Assembly (NCBI GenBank): GCA_963807235.1
Contig: CAWEBF010000009.1
Coordinates: 124,001 to 188,000 of the forward strand
Origin: CAWEBF01 sp963807235
GTDB taxonomy: Bacteria > Acidobacteriota > Vicinamibacteria > Vicinamibacterales > UBA2999
Reading direction: 5' to 3'
Length of the DNA: 64,000 nucleotides
Shown here piece after piece: positions 9,823-21,226 of this stretch; positions within the stretch are counted from its first letter, which is position 1, and each line of letters opens with the position of its first letter. The position numbers and the translations under genes are program-made. The notes beneath the pieces are model-generated. The model ran no database searches and was not told the DNA's origin. It worked only from the letters and a program-made list of their open reading frames with translations.

Positions 9823-10290
9823 CTATTGTAGACGCTCGGACCGGGCGCGAGGTTTGGAGGCAGGTGCCGCTGGTGTCATCACCTGCCGCACGCGGTCAGG
9901 CACCCGGCAGGGCTTTCCCGCGTGATCCAGGACGGCGTGCTCCGTGTGTCCAGTGGCCGCCGTCGCGCCGCCGGCGGCCAGCCGGACCTCGTAATCGAAC
10001 CGCACGCGGACGGGCGTGACCAGCGTGGCCCGGGTGTGGACTTCCAGTTCGTCGTCGTAGCGGGCGGGCGTCAGGTAGCGGCACGACGCCTCGATGACCG
10101 GCAGGCGAAAGCCTTCGGCTTCCATGTCGCGATAGGTCCACCCCTTGTGTCGAAGCCAGTCGGTGCGGCCCACCTCGAACCACACGAGGTAGTTGGCGTG
10201 GTAGGTGACCCCCATCTGATCGGTGTCCGCGTAGCGCACCCGCACCAGGCTGGGCGGCGTGGCGCCGTCCACGGGAGAGCGATCGCTCAC
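9823..10290 (-). CDS. ybgC: YbgC-family acyl-CoA thioesterase
   Basis: Hot-dog fold thioesterase of 155 residues. The active-site region RVRYADTDQMGVTYHANYL at about 17-35 carries the aspartate and histidine typical of 4-hydroxybenzoyl-CoA/YbgC enzymes. In proteobacteria the family is linked to Tol-Pal and phospholipid metabolism; here it sits with bamD, again a cell-envelope context. Overlaps the rpe stop by 4 bases. Confidence 0.85.
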   Translation of the reverse strand: MSDRSPVDGATPPSLVRVRYADTDQMGVTYHANYLVWFEVGRTDWLRHKGWTYRDMEAEGFRLPVIEASCRYLTPARYDDELEVHTRATLVTPVRVRFDYEVRLAAGGATAATGHTEHAVLDHAGKPCRVPDRVRQVMTPAAPASKPRARSERLQ

Positions 10291-10958
10291 CGGCGCTCGA
10301 CGGCCGCCCGCAGGGCGCGCGTGGCGGCTTCGGCATCCGGCGTGCCGTAAATGGCGTTACCCGCTACCAGGATGCTCGCCCCAGCTTCCACCAGGGCCGC
10401 GGCGTTGCCGAGGTCCACACCGCCGTCCACTTCGATGGCCGCCGACGCGCCAGCGCGTGTCAGCAGGGTCCGCACACGGCGAATCTTTTCAAAGCTGTAC
10501 GGGATGAAGGACTGCCCGCTGAAGCCAGGGTTGACGGCCATTACGACCACGTAGTCCAGGTCCTGCGCCACGTCCTCGATCGCGGACGCCGGAGTGGCCG
10601 GGTTGAGGACCGCGCCCGCTTTCGCGCCCAGGCTGCGAATCAGCGCCAGCGTGCGGTGCAGGTGCGACACGGCCTCGACGTGCACCGACACCATCGCGGC
10701 GCCGTTCTGCACGAACGCCTCCACGTAGCGGTCGGGCTGCTCGATCATCAGGTGGACGTCCAGCGGGCGCGTGGCCACGCGTCGCAGCGCCTTGACCACG
10801 GGAATGCCCATGGTGATGTTGGGGACGAAGTGGCCGTCCATCACGTCCACGTGAATCAGATCCGCCCCGCCGCGCTCGACCGCGGCCACGTCGCGCCCGA
10901 GCGCCGCGAAGTCGGCCGAGAGCACCGACGGGGCTATCTGCACCGACGGCCCAGTCAT
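10287..10958 (-). CDS. rpe: ribulose-phosphate 3-epimerase
   Basis: Interconverts ribulose-5-phosphate and xylulose-5-phosphate in the pentose phosphate pathway. 223 residues, TIM barrel. Signatures: IAPSVLSADFAALG (about 8-21), HVDVMDGHFVPNITMG (about 36-51, metal and catalytic aspartate), DVHLMIEQPDRY, MAVNPGFSGQSFI and EVDGGVDLGNA. Intact. Overlaps its upstream PASTA gene and its downstream ybgC by 4 bases each, consistent with translational coupling. Confidence 0.95.
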   Translation of the reverse strand: MTGPSVQIAPSVLSADFAALGRDVAAVERGGADLIHVDVMDGHFVPNITMGIPVVKALRRVATRPLDVHLMIEQPDRYVEAFVQNGAAMVSVHVEAVSHLHRTLALIRSLGAKAGAVLNPATPASAIEDVAQDLDYVVVMAVNPGFSGQSFIPYSFEKIRRVRTLLTRAGASAAIEVDGGVDLGNAAALVEAGASILVAGNAIYGTPDAEAATRALRAAVERR

Positions 10959-11695
10959 CGGTTGACCTCGAGCGACACAAGGTCGGTTGTCGCCACGGGC
11001 CCTCCCGGCGGCGGCTGCTGCCGCGTCACGATCCCTGGTGGCTTGTCGGGCATGGGGACGTTGGCAATCGCCACGCGAAGACCTTGCCGGCGGAGCACGT
11101 CCGCAGCGCGCTCGCCATCGGCGCCCGTGACGTCGGGCATCACGAAGATCAAAGCCGGCTCACCGCGATTGACCAGCAGCCGCACCTGCGATGCCACGGT
11201 GTCTGCCTCCGGCGTTTGTGCAATCACCGTATCAGGGGCGTAGTCGGTGGATTGGATCGCCGACGTGGCGACGATGGTGATCTCCCCCTGCTCGAGCCGG
11301 ATGCGGGCCGTTCGCTCCGACTCGCCGATGACTCCCGGCACGACGACGGTGCGCGGCCCCGTGCTGACCCACACACGAACGGTGCGCTGGCGCCGGGCCC
11401 GGGTGCCTGGCGCCGGATCCTGTTGCATGATTCGGCCGGCCGGCACGCGCTGGTCGGGCCGCCGGCCCTCGTCCACGCGCAGCGTGAGGCCCAGTTCGCC
11501 GAGGGCCGCCGTGGCGTCGTTGACCGTGACGCCGGTGAGCGCGGGCACCGTGACCTCGCTGGCCCGCAGCGCCACGCGCATCGACACGCTGAAGGCGGCC
11601 ACGAACGTGGCGGCCAGCGCGCCGAGCAGCACGAGCACCTTGCCGAGCGTCCAGACGCGTGCGCCGAGCGGCATGCCGTTCTTGGATCGTACCAC
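10955..11695 (-). CDS. membrane-anchored PASTA-domain protein
   Basis: 246 residues. One transmembrane segment at about 15-38 (LGKVLVLLGALAATFVAAFS), then three PASTA domains beginning VTVPALTGVTVNDA, VVVPGVIGESERTA and FVMPDVTGADGERA. PASTA domains usually bind peptidoglycan or beta-lactams as the extracellular part of Ser/Thr kinases or penicillin-binding proteins, but here there is no kinase or transpeptidase domain. It lies between rsmB and rpe in a housekeeping operon; a cell-wall sensing role is inference. Confidence 0.82.
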   Translation of the reverse strand: MVRSKNGMPLGARVWTLGKVLVLLGALAATFVAAFSVSMRVALRASEVTVPALTGVTVNDATAALGELGLTLRVDEGRRPDQRVPAGRIMQQDPAPGTRARRQRTVRVWVSTGPRTVVVPGVIGESERTARIRLEQGEITIVATSAIQSTDYAPDTVIAQTPEADTVASQVRLLVNRGEPALIFVMPDVTGADGERAADVLRRQGLRVAIANVPMPDKPPGIVTRQQPPPGGPVATTDLVSLEVNR

Positions 11696-11716
11696 GAAGG
11701 CGTCAGGCCACCCGCT

Positions 11717-13072
11717 TCACACCACCCTCATGAAACCGGCGGCGAAAAACGCCTCGAGCCCATCGCGATGGGGCAGCGTGCGGAGCACACCGTGTTCGTC
11801 CACGAGGTCAACGACCGATGGCGGGAGGGCGGGCGCGGGGGCTTGCGTGAAGTGCGGGTGTGACGACAGGAAGGCGTGGACGACGTCGTCGTTTTCCTCG
11901 GGCTCGCTGGAGCACGTGGCGTACACGAGCCGTCCGCCCGGCTTCACGCACGCCGCTGCGCGATCGAGCAAGGCCTGTTGCGCCGCCACCAGCCCCGGCA
12001 GGTCCGCCTCCTGGCGCCGCCACTTCAAATCCGGGTCACGGCGCACGGTGCCCAGTCCCGAGCAGGGTGCATCTACCAGCACGTGGTCGAACAGCGGCTC
12101 GAACGGCAGCGGTCCCTCGCGCCCGACCTGCACGACGCGAGCGGCGGCGGTGCCGAAGGAGGCCACCGCGTCGCGCAGCAGGCGCACACGGCGGGGCCGC
12201 ACGTCGCACGCGACGAGCACGCCGGTATCGTCCATGTCCGCGGCCATGGCCGTCGTCTTCCCGCCAGGCGCGGCGCACAGGTCCAGGACACGTTGTCCCG
12301 GGCGGGCGCCGACGAGAAGCGAGACGAGCTGGGAGGCCTCGTCCTGGACGACGAATCAATCCGTGTGCTCATGCAGGACGCCAGGTTGCTCGGCCTCCTC
12401 GATGACCAGGCCAAGGGGGGCATACCGCGTCGGTGCCGCCACGACCCCCTGCTCCCGCAGCCACGCCTGCGCCTCGGCCGGCGTGCCGCGCATCGGGTTG
12501 ACGCGAAGCGTGACGGCCGGCGTGGTGTTGTTGAAGCGCACCCATGCCTCCGCGGCATCCAGTCCGAACCGGTCCAGCCATCGCGAGACGAGCCAGTCAG
12601 GATGAGAGTGGGTGATGCCCAGAAACGCGAGCGCGGCCGCACGGTCCCCGGCATGCTGGGGGCGCGCCGGCAACGCCAGCCGAGGCCTCTGGCGGAGCAG
12701 CGTGCGCAGGAGCGCGTTGACGAAGCCCGCGGCCGGCGCGCGCTGGGCGAGGCGCGTGAGATCGACAGCGTCGTCCACGACGGCGGACGCCGGCACGCGG
12801 TCCAGGTGCAGGATCTGGTAAAGACTCAGCCGCAGGATGGTCAGGATTCGCGGGTCCGTGGGGACGCGGCCAGTCGTGGCGGCCGAGGCGACAACGGCGT
12901 CCAGCGCGCGCTGCCAGCGCAGCGTGCCCTGCACGATCTCGGCAGCCAGTGCCTTGTCGCGCGGGTCGTGCAATCGCCCGCGGCCTTCGGCCAACGCAGT
13001 AGGCAGGTCCAGGGCTCGGTCCTCGATGGCCGAGAGCGCCCGGTAGGCCGCGACGCGGGCCGGCGCGGTCAT
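11717..13072 (-). CDS. rsmB: 16S rRNA (cytosine(967)-C(5))-methyltransferase (one frameshift)
   Basis: Methylates C967 of 16S rRNA, about 450 residues. N-terminal NusB-like RNA-binding domain (about 1-140, ARVAAYRALSAIEDRALDLP), then a SAM-dependent domain with VLDLCAAPGGKTTAMA, the DAPCSGLGTVRRDPD motif and the nucleophile in YATCSSEPEEN. A one-base change at about 12358 separates the N-terminal part (ending GVLHEHTD) from FVVQDEASQLVS. The ATG overlaps the fmt stop (ATGA). Confidence 0.9.
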
Positions 13073-14018
13073 GGGGACGAGAAGCGGTCGCCCACCACGG
13101 GCGCGTGGCCGGCCATGAACTCGCGGATCGTCATCGGACGGCGTCCTTCGAGCTGGAGCCGTACGAGCGCCAGCGTCGTGCCGTCCCCGGCGGCGACGTG
13201 CAGGGCGTCGCGATCCGCACGCACGATCGTACCGGGCTGCGCTGTGTGGGTGCTCGCGGAAGGCAGGCTCTCGAGCACGATGAGCCGCGCGCCATTCAAG
13301 AAGGTGGAGGCATGGGGCCACGGATGCAGCCCCCGGATCCGATTGTGGAGGACGAGCGCCGGCTGGGACCAATCCAGCGTCCCTTCGGCCTTGGTCAGCT
13401 TGCGCGCGTAGGTGGCCAGTGCCTCGTCTTGCGGCGTTTCCGTCGACGAGCCGTCCGCCAGTCGATCGACGACCTCGACCAGCAGTCGCGCGCCGATGCG
13501 GGAAAGGTCGGTTTCCACGGCGTCGCTGGTCTCGTTGGGACCGATCGCGCGCGTGGCGGTGGCGAAGACGGCGCCGGCGTCCAGCCGTGGTCCCACCCGC
13601 ATGATCGACACACCCGTGACGCGTCGCCCGCGATGATCGCGCGGTGCACCGGTGCGGCCCCGCGATACGACGGCAGGAGGGACGGGTGGACGTTGATGAG
13701 CCCCAGGCGCGGGAGCGTGAGCAGCGCGCCGGGGACCAGTTGGCCGTAGGCGACCACGACGCCCAGGTCGGGAGCCCACGCCCGGAGCGTGGCCTCGGCA
13801 GCCGGGTCCTTCAACGTCGCCGGCTGCAGCACGGGCAGGCTCCGGCTGAGCGCCAGCGCTTTCACGGGGCCGTCGGTGACGTGCTGCCCGCGGCCTCTCG
13901 GGCGGTCGGGCTGGGTCACCACGCCGCACAGAGTGTGTCGCGATGCGAGCAGAGCGTCGAGAGAGGGCACGGCGAACTGCGGCGTGCCGAAGAAGGCCAC
14001 GCGCAGTGCCGTTACCAT
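13069..14018 (-). CDS. fmt: methionyl-tRNA formyltransferase (one frameshift)
   Basis: Formylates initiator Met-tRNA from 10-formyl-THF. About 316 residues. RVAFFGTPQFAVPSLDALL starts the formyltransferase domain; NVHPSLLPSYRGAAPVHRAI carries the catalytic asparagine and histidine. The C-terminal OB-like domain contains LHNRIRGLHPWPHAS. A one-base change lies at about 13620, between AIIAGDAS and GVSIMRVGPRLDAG. The start overlaps the end of def, the usual def-fmt pairing, and the stop overlaps rsmB. Confidence 0.9.
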
Positions 14019-14521
14019 TTCCCCGCGCGCGCCAGTTTTTTGATCTTGCGGACGATGAGGTCCTTCTGGAGACCGCGCAAGTGGTCCACGAACAGCCGGC
14101 CGTCCAGATGGTCCATTTCGTGCTGAAAGCATCGTGCGAGAAGGCCTGTGCCTTCCACCGTATGCTCGACGCCGTCGCGGTTCAGCCCCGTCACCACGAC
14201 GCGGCTGGGCCTGGCCACGGTGGCGTTGAAGCCGGGGACGCTGAGGCAGCCCTCGTCCTCGAGCTGCATGCCGTCGCGGGCCACGAACGTGGGGTTCACG
14301 AAGACGTGCAGCGACGTGGGATCGCGGCCCACGCTCACATCGGCCACGAACACGCGCAACGGCACCCCGACCTGTGTCGCGGCCAGGCCGACGCCTGGCG
14401 CGGCATACATCGTCTGCACCATGTCGTCGATGAGCTGCTGGATGTCGGGCGTCAGCGCTGGCACGGGCTGCGCCGGCCGATGGAGCACGTCGGCGCCATG
14501 CCGCAGGATCGGACGGATCAT
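14012..14521 (-). CDS. def: peptide deformylase
   Basis: Removes the formyl group from nascent proteins; metal-dependent. 169 residues with all three family motifs: GVGLAATQVG (about 43-52), EGCLSVPG (about 90-97) and the metal site QHEMDHLDG (about 133-141). Intact. Thirteen bases after aroC and overlapping fmt. Confidence 0.95.
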   Translation of the reverse strand: MIRPILRHGADVLHRPAQPVPALTPDIQQLIDDMVQTMYAAPGVGLAATQVGVPLRVFVADVSVGRDPTSLHVFVNPTFVARDGMQLEDEGCLSVPGFNATVARPSRVVVTGLNRDGVEHTVEGTGLLARCFQHEMDHLDGRLFVDHLRGLQKDLIVRKIKKLARAGKW

Positions 14522-14534
14522 CGGGCTGGCGTGA

Positions 14535-15758
14535 TTAGCCGGTCAGGCCGACCGGACTCCTCCCAGCCAGGCGGGCAGCCACGTGTGCCGCCGTCGCGGC
14601 GTAGTGGCCCCGGATCTCCTGCACCGAATCGCCGCCGAACTTCTCCAGGAACGCATCGGCCAGCACGAAGGCCACCATGGCTTCCGCCACCACCGCCGCG
14701 GCGGGCACGGCACACACGTCGCTGCGCTCGATGGCGGCTGGGGCATCCTGCATCGTGGTCATGTCCACCGACCGCAGCGGGTTCATCAACGTGGCGATCG
14801 GCTTCATGAAGCCGGTCACCCGGACGTCCTGGCCGTTGGTGACGCCGCCTTCCAGCCCCCCGGCATTGTTGGTGGGGCGCACCGGCGGCCCAGGCACGGT
14901 TGCCGGCGGCAGGATTTCGTCGTGGACGCGTGAGCCCGGGCGAAAGGCGACGTCGGGGCCGATGCCGATGCCCGCGGCCTTGATCGCGTGGATGCAGAGC
15001 AGGGCCTGGCCCAGACGGCCGTCCAGTTTCCGATCCCACTGCACGTAGGATCCCAACCCCGGGGGCACACCGTTGGCGATCACTTCGAACGCGCCGCCGA
15101 GCGTGTCGCCGGCCTCGCGCGCCGCATCGATCGCCGCGATCATCCGGACCTGCACGGCGTCGTCCACGCACCGAAGCGGCGCATCGTCGGGCAGCGCCTG
15201 GGCGTCGGCGAACGACACCACCCGGTCGGCCGGCAAAACCGCGTCGCCGATCGCCGAGACGTGGCTCGCAAGCCGGATGGAGAATTGCGCCAGCAGCTGG
15301 CGGGCCAGTGAGCCAGCGGCGACCCGCGCTGCCGTCTCGCGGGCGCTGGCGCGCTCCAGCACGTCGCGGATGTCGTCGTGGTCGTACTTCAGGGCACCGG
15401 CCAGGTCGGCGTGGCCGGGGCGGGGCCGCGTCACCGGCGCGCGGTTGGCGCCCGTGGCGCCTTCGGGCATCGCCGGCTCCACGTGCATGGTCTGCTGCCA
15501 GTTCACCCAATCGCGGTTGCGGATCAGCAGCGCGATAGGGGCGCCGGTCGTGGAACCGCGGCGCACGCCGGAGAGAATCTCCGCGCGGTCGCTCTCGATC
15601 TGCATCCGGCGGCCGCGTCCGTAGCCGCCCTGGCGCCGTTTCAACTGTGCATTGAGTGCGTCGATGTCGATCGCGAGGCCCGCCGGCAGGCCGTCCACGG
15701 TGACGACGAGCGCCTGACCGTGGGACTCACCAGCGGTGAGAAATCTCAGCATCTTCAA
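14535..15758 (-). CDS. aroC: chorismate synthase
   Basis: Converts 5-enolpyruvylshikimate-3-phosphate to chorismate using reduced FMN, the last shared step of aromatic biosynthesis. 407 residues, typical length. Signatures: FLTAGESHGQALV (about 6-18), KRRQGGYGRGRRMQIE, RPRPGHADLAGALKY and TNNAGGLEGGVTNGQ. Intact. First gene of the minus-strand operon running to bamD; separate from the trp supraoperon at 27 kb, which carries other aromatic steps. Confidence 0.95.
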   Translation of the reverse strand: MKMLRFLTAGESHGQALVVTVDGLPAGLAIDIDALNAQLKRRQGGYGRGRRMQIESDRAEILSGVRRGSTTGAPIALLIRNRDWVNWQQTMHVEPAMPEGATGANRAPVTRPRPGHADLAGALKYDHDDIRDVLERASARETAARVAAGSLARQLLAQFSIRLASHVSAIGDAVLPADRVVSFADAQALPDDAPLRCVDDAVQVRMIAAIDAAREAGDTLGGAFEVIANGVPPGLGSYVQWDRKLDGRLGQALLCIHAIKAAGIGIGPDVAFRPGSRVHDEILPPATVPGPPVRPTNNAGGLEGGVTNGQDVRVTGFMKPIATLMNPLRSVDMTTMQDAPAAIERSDVCAVPAAAVVAEAMVAFVLADAFLEKFGGDSVQEIRGHYAATAAHVAARLAGRSPVGLTG

Positions 15759-15769
15759 TCGATTCTATA

Positions 15770-15791
15770 CGAAGAAACTGCCCCTTCTTCG
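15770..15791. repeat. 7-bp inverted repeat in the aroC/activator intergenic region
   Basis: CGAAGAA and TTCTTCG flank an 8-base centre, between the divergent aroC gene and the sigma-54 activator gene. It may be an operator, for example an activator binding site, or chance; no further copies were noticed. Confidence 0.3.
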
Positions 15792-15812
15792 GGCCTGCGC
15801 GGAGGTTTGCCC

Positions 15813-18149
<2,337 letters not shown>

Positions 18150-18153
18150 CGGC

Positions 18154-19074
18154 GTGGGTCGCTTCATCGCCCGTCGTCTGGTGCTCAGCGTTCCCGTGCT
18201 CCTGGGCGTCGCCACGCTGGTCTTCTCCCTGATCCACATGATCCCCGGCGATCCGGCACAGGCGATGCTGGGGGAAGCTGCCTCGCCGGCGGACATCGCC
18301 GCGCTCCGGGCCAAGCTGGGCCTCGACAAACCGCTTCTGGAGCAGTACGGCACGTTCCTCAGTGGCCTCGTGCGGGGTGATCTCGGGACGTCGCTGCGGA
18401 CGGGCGAGCCGGTGGCCCGCCAGATCTGGCTGCGCGTGCCGGCGACCGTCGAGCTGGCGGCAGCCGCGATGGTCTTCGCGATCGGGCTGGCGATTCCGCT
18501 CGGCGTGCTGGCCGCCGTGCGCCGCGACACGGTGGTGGACTTCGCGGCGATGGGAGTGGCGCTCACCGGGATCTCGGTGCCGAACTTCTGGTCGGGCCCG
18601 ATGCTGGCGATTGTGTTCGCGGTGTGGCTGCAGTGGCTGCCCGTGTCGGGTCGCGGCACGTGGGCCCATCTGATCCTGCCTGCCATTTCGCTTGGCGCCG
18701 GCCTGGCGGCCATCCTGGCGCGCATGACGCGCGCGACGTTGCTCGAGGAGCTGCGCGAGCCCTACGTGCAGGCCGCCCGCGCTCGTGGGGCCTCGGCGCC
18801 GAGGGCCGTGTTGCGGCATGCCCTGCGCAGCGGCCTCATCCCCATCGTGACGCTGATTGGCCTGCAGTTCGGAACGGTGCTGACCGGCGCCGTCATCACC
18901 GAGACGGTCTTCGCGTGGCCGGGCATCGGCCGTCTGCTCATCCAGTCGATCGGTTTTCGCGACTACCCCGTGGTGCAGGGCTGCATCCTGCTGATCGCCG
19001 TCACCTACATGGCCGTGAATCTGATCACCGACCTGGCCTACGGCTCATTGGACCCGAGGATCCGGTACCAGTGA
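18154..19074 (+). CDS. dppB: ABC transporter permease, DppB/OppB type
   Basis: Inner-membrane permease for peptide-like or nickel substrates, 306 residues with about six membrane segments. N-terminus FIARRLVLSVPVLLGVATLV and the ATPase-coupling loop EPYVQAARARGASAPRAVLR are characteristic of DppB/OppB/NikB. GTG at 18154 is the likely start, 4 bases after the activator stop. No solute-binding protein or ATPase gene is in this window, so these must be encoded elsewhere if the system works. Confidence 0.88.
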   Translation: MGRFIARRLVLSVPVLLGVATLVFSLIHMIPGDPAQAMLGEAASPADIAALRAKLGLDKPLLEQYGTFLSGLVRGDLGTSLRTGEPVARQIWLRVPATVELAAAAMVFAIGLAIPLGVLAAVRRDTVVDFAAMGVALTGISVPNFWSGPMLAIVFAVWLQWLPVSGRGTWAHLILPAISLGAGLAAILARMTRATLLEELREPYVQAARARGASAPRAVLRHALRSGLIPIVTLIGLQFGTVLTGAVITETVFAWPGIGRLLIQSIGFRDYPVVQGCILLIAVTYMAVNLITDLAYGSLDPRIRYQ

Positions 19075-19884
19075 CCTGGGTCGGGGCCGTGGTCGTGACT
19101 CGGTGCGGCGCTGGCCGCAGCGATTGGGCCGTTCCTGATTCCGTTCGATCCCTCCGCGCAGGAGTTGCCGTTGCGCCTGGCGGGGCCGACCGCGGCGCAC
19201 TGGTTCGGACTGGACGAGTTGGGGCGCGACATCCTGGCGCGTGTGCTGCTGGGGGCGCGGGTGTCGTTCCTGGTTGGTCTGGTGGTGGTGGGCATATCGT
19301 CGATTGTCGGCGCCACGCTGGGATCCATCGCCGGGTACTTCGGCGGGCGCGTGGACGACGGCATCTCCCGGGTGATGGACGTGCTGATGGCATTCCCGGG
19401 CCTGCTGCTGGCGATCGCGCTCGTGGCGGCGCTCGGTCCCAGCTTGACCAACGTCGTCGTGGCGCTGGCGTCGATCGGATGGGTCAGCTACGCGCGGCTC
19501 GTGCGAGGCCAGGTGTTGCGCGCGCGCGAGTTCGACTACGTGCAGGCTGCGCGGGCGCTGGGCGCCACTACGCCGCGCCTGCTCCTGCGGCACATCGTAC
19601 CGACGGCGCTCCCGGCGCTCTCGGTTCAGGCCACGCTCGGCATGGGCGGCGCCATCCTGGCCGAGGCGTCCCTCAGTTTTCTCGGACTGGGCGTGCAGCC
19701 ACCGACGCCAAGCTGGGGGACGATGCTCGCCTACGGCCGCGTGCACGTGCTCGATGCGCCGCACCTCACGATCTTCCCGGGCCTCGCGATTGCGGCGTTG
19801 GTGTTGGGGTTCAATTTTCTCGGCGATGGGTTACGCGACGCTCTCGATCCGTCCAGCAGGTCGCCGAGGGGGTCGACGACCTAA
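19071..19884 (+). CDS. dppC: ABC transporter permease, DppC/OppC type (one frameshift)
   Basis: Partner of the preceding permease, about 270 residues. Signatures: HWFGLDELGRDILARVLLGA, the coupling loop EFDYVQAARALGATTPRLLL and the C-terminal SLSFLGLGVQPPTPSWG. The GTG at 19071 overlaps the dppB stop. A one-base change near 19100 separates the first codons (MTWVGAVVV) from AAIGPFLIPFDPSAQEL, which is the normal DppC beginning. Ends against a 7-base repeat array. Confidence 0.85.
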
Positions 19885-19964
19885 GGCAAATGGCAAAAGG
19901 CAAAGGGCAAAAGGACAGAAACTGCACGGCCCGGAGCCTGTGAGCCTGGAGCCCGGAGCCTAGA
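19885..19964. repeat. double 7-base repeat array (GGCAAAN, then GGAGCCY)
   Basis: GGCAAAT GGCAAAA GGCAAAG GGCAAAA occupies 19885-19912, starting at the base after the dppC stop. A second array of GGAGCCT/GGAGCCC-type units covers about 19930-19964, up to the end of the convergent TPR gene. The whole spacer between the two genes is repeat. Confidence 0.85.
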
Positions 19965-21087
19965 AACTGAGCGCGGCCTGCTTGCGACGCGCGAGCTCCG
20001 CCGCGGCGCGATGTCCTCGCCGCGCGGCGGCTTCTCCGAGCAGCGCGAACGCCTCCGGCGCGATCGGAAACTGCAACGTCGCGCGCTCGAGGACGCGTTC
20101 GGCCGCGATCAGCGAGCCGTCGAGCAGCAGGGCGTGTCCGTAGAGGGTCAGCGTCTCGCTGGAGGCATCGGGCTTGGCGGCCATCGGGGCCAGCAGCGCC
20201 AGCGCGCGCTTCAGTGCCGCGGTGTCGCTCGAGCCGTCCGCCAGGTCGATCCACAGTCGTCCCAGGGCCGCCTGCACCGCACTGGAACCGGCGTACTGAT
20301 CGGCAGCGCGTGTCAGCGCGGCGATGGCCTGGTCGTTCCGGCCCTTGGCGGCGTAGGCGCGCGCGACGCTCATGAGCCCACCTGGCCCCGTTGTGTCCAG
20401 GGCCGCGGCCGATTCGCGGAGCGCGAGTTCCTCGCGGTCGCGTCCCCGTGCGGCATGGAGATCCGCCAGGCCGAGCCGCGCATCCACCTGGGCGGGCGCC
20501 AGCTCGATCGCCCGCTCGAAGGCGGGGCGGGCCGCGTCGAGATTACCGGTGGACGCGAGCACCACTCCCTTGACGTAGTGCGTCGCGGGGTTCGAGGCGT
20601 CGAGCTGCAGAGAGCTGTCCAGGGCGCTGATCGCCCCCGCCGCATCCCCCCTGCGATACCGCGCCAGTCCCAGCTTGTACAGGACGCGAGGCGCCTGATC
20701 CTCGATGCCCAGGGAGTCGCGATAGAACGCCTCGGCCTCGTCCAGCCGCCCGGTGGCCGCCGCCACGTCGCCCAGGCGCTCCAGTGGCTGGGGCGCCGTG
20801 GGGTCGAGCAACGTGGCCTGACGTAAGTCCCGTTCGGCAGCGGCCCAGTCCTGACGGTGCAGATACGTGTCGCCGCGCTTCAGGTAGGGCAGCATCGACT
20901 GCGGCTTCAGGACCACAGCCCCGCTGAAGGCCTCGACGGCCACCGTCGTTTGCCCGGCGGCCATGGCGCGGTCGCCCTGCGCCACCAGGCGTCGAAAACT
21001 GCGCTCCGCCCCCACGTCGTTCCACGCCAGAACCACCGCGCTCACAAGCGCCGCCAACGCGCAGGCCGCCACGACGCCGCGTCTCAT
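19960..21087 (-). CDS. TPR-repeat protein with N-terminal membrane anchor
   Basis: About 375 residues. A hydrophobic anchor or signal segment (MRRGVVAACALAALVSAVVL) is followed by a run of tetratricopeptide repeats, for example AVEAFSGAVVLKPQSMLPYL and AARPAFERAIELAPAQVDAR. Start set at ATG 21087; the longer open frame upstream runs through a repeat array and the sigma-factor region and is not coding. Likely a protein-interaction scaffold at the membrane; no specific function can be assigned. Confidence 0.75.
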   Translation of the reverse strand: MRRGVVAACALAALVSAVVLAWNDVGAERSFRRLVAQGDRAMAAGQTTVAVEAFSGAVVLKPQSMLPYLKRGDTYLHRQDWAAAERDLRQATLLDPTAPQPLERLGDVAAATGRLDEAEAFYRDSLGIEDQAPRVLYKLGLARYRRGDAAGAISALDSSLQLDASNPATHYVKGVVLASTGNLDAARPAFERAIELAPAQVDARLGLADLHAARGRDREELALRESAAALDTTGPGGLMSVARAYAAKGRNDQAIAALTRAADQYAGSSAVQAALGRLWIDLADGSSDTAALKRALALLAPMAAKPDASSETLTLYGHALLLDGSLIAAERVLERATLQFPIAPEAFALLGEAAARRGHRAAAELARRKQAALSF

Positions 21088-21110
21088 GCTGAGCGATGGT
21101 ACGCTCGCCG

Positions 21111-21140
21111 GGCCCCAGGCGCCAGGCCCCAGGCTCCAGA
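21111..21140. repeat. 7-base tandem repeat array (GGCNCCA x4)
   Basis: Four units in perfect register: GGCCCCA GGCGCCA GGCCCCA GGCTCCA. Lies between the divergent TPR gene and the ECF sigma gene, just upstream of the sigma promoter. Confidence 0.85.
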
Positions 21141-21152
21141 CCCCCCGGGGCA

Positions 21153-21180
21153 GGAACCTTCTACACCTTCGCGTGTCTAA
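21153..21180 (+). promoter_or_regulatory. ECF sigma-type promoter for the sigma/anti-sigma genes
   Basis: GGAACC at 21153-21158 and GTCTAA at 21175-21180 are separated by 16 bases. GGAAC and GTCTAA are the -35 and -10 elements known for sigma-E/ECF promoters. It faces an ECF sigma gene whose start is at 21200 or 21227, which suggests positive autoregulation. Confidence 0.65.
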
Positions 21181-21226
21181 TTCGGCGGGTGTACACTCGA
21201 TGAACGGTGCCATTCGAGGAGACCTC

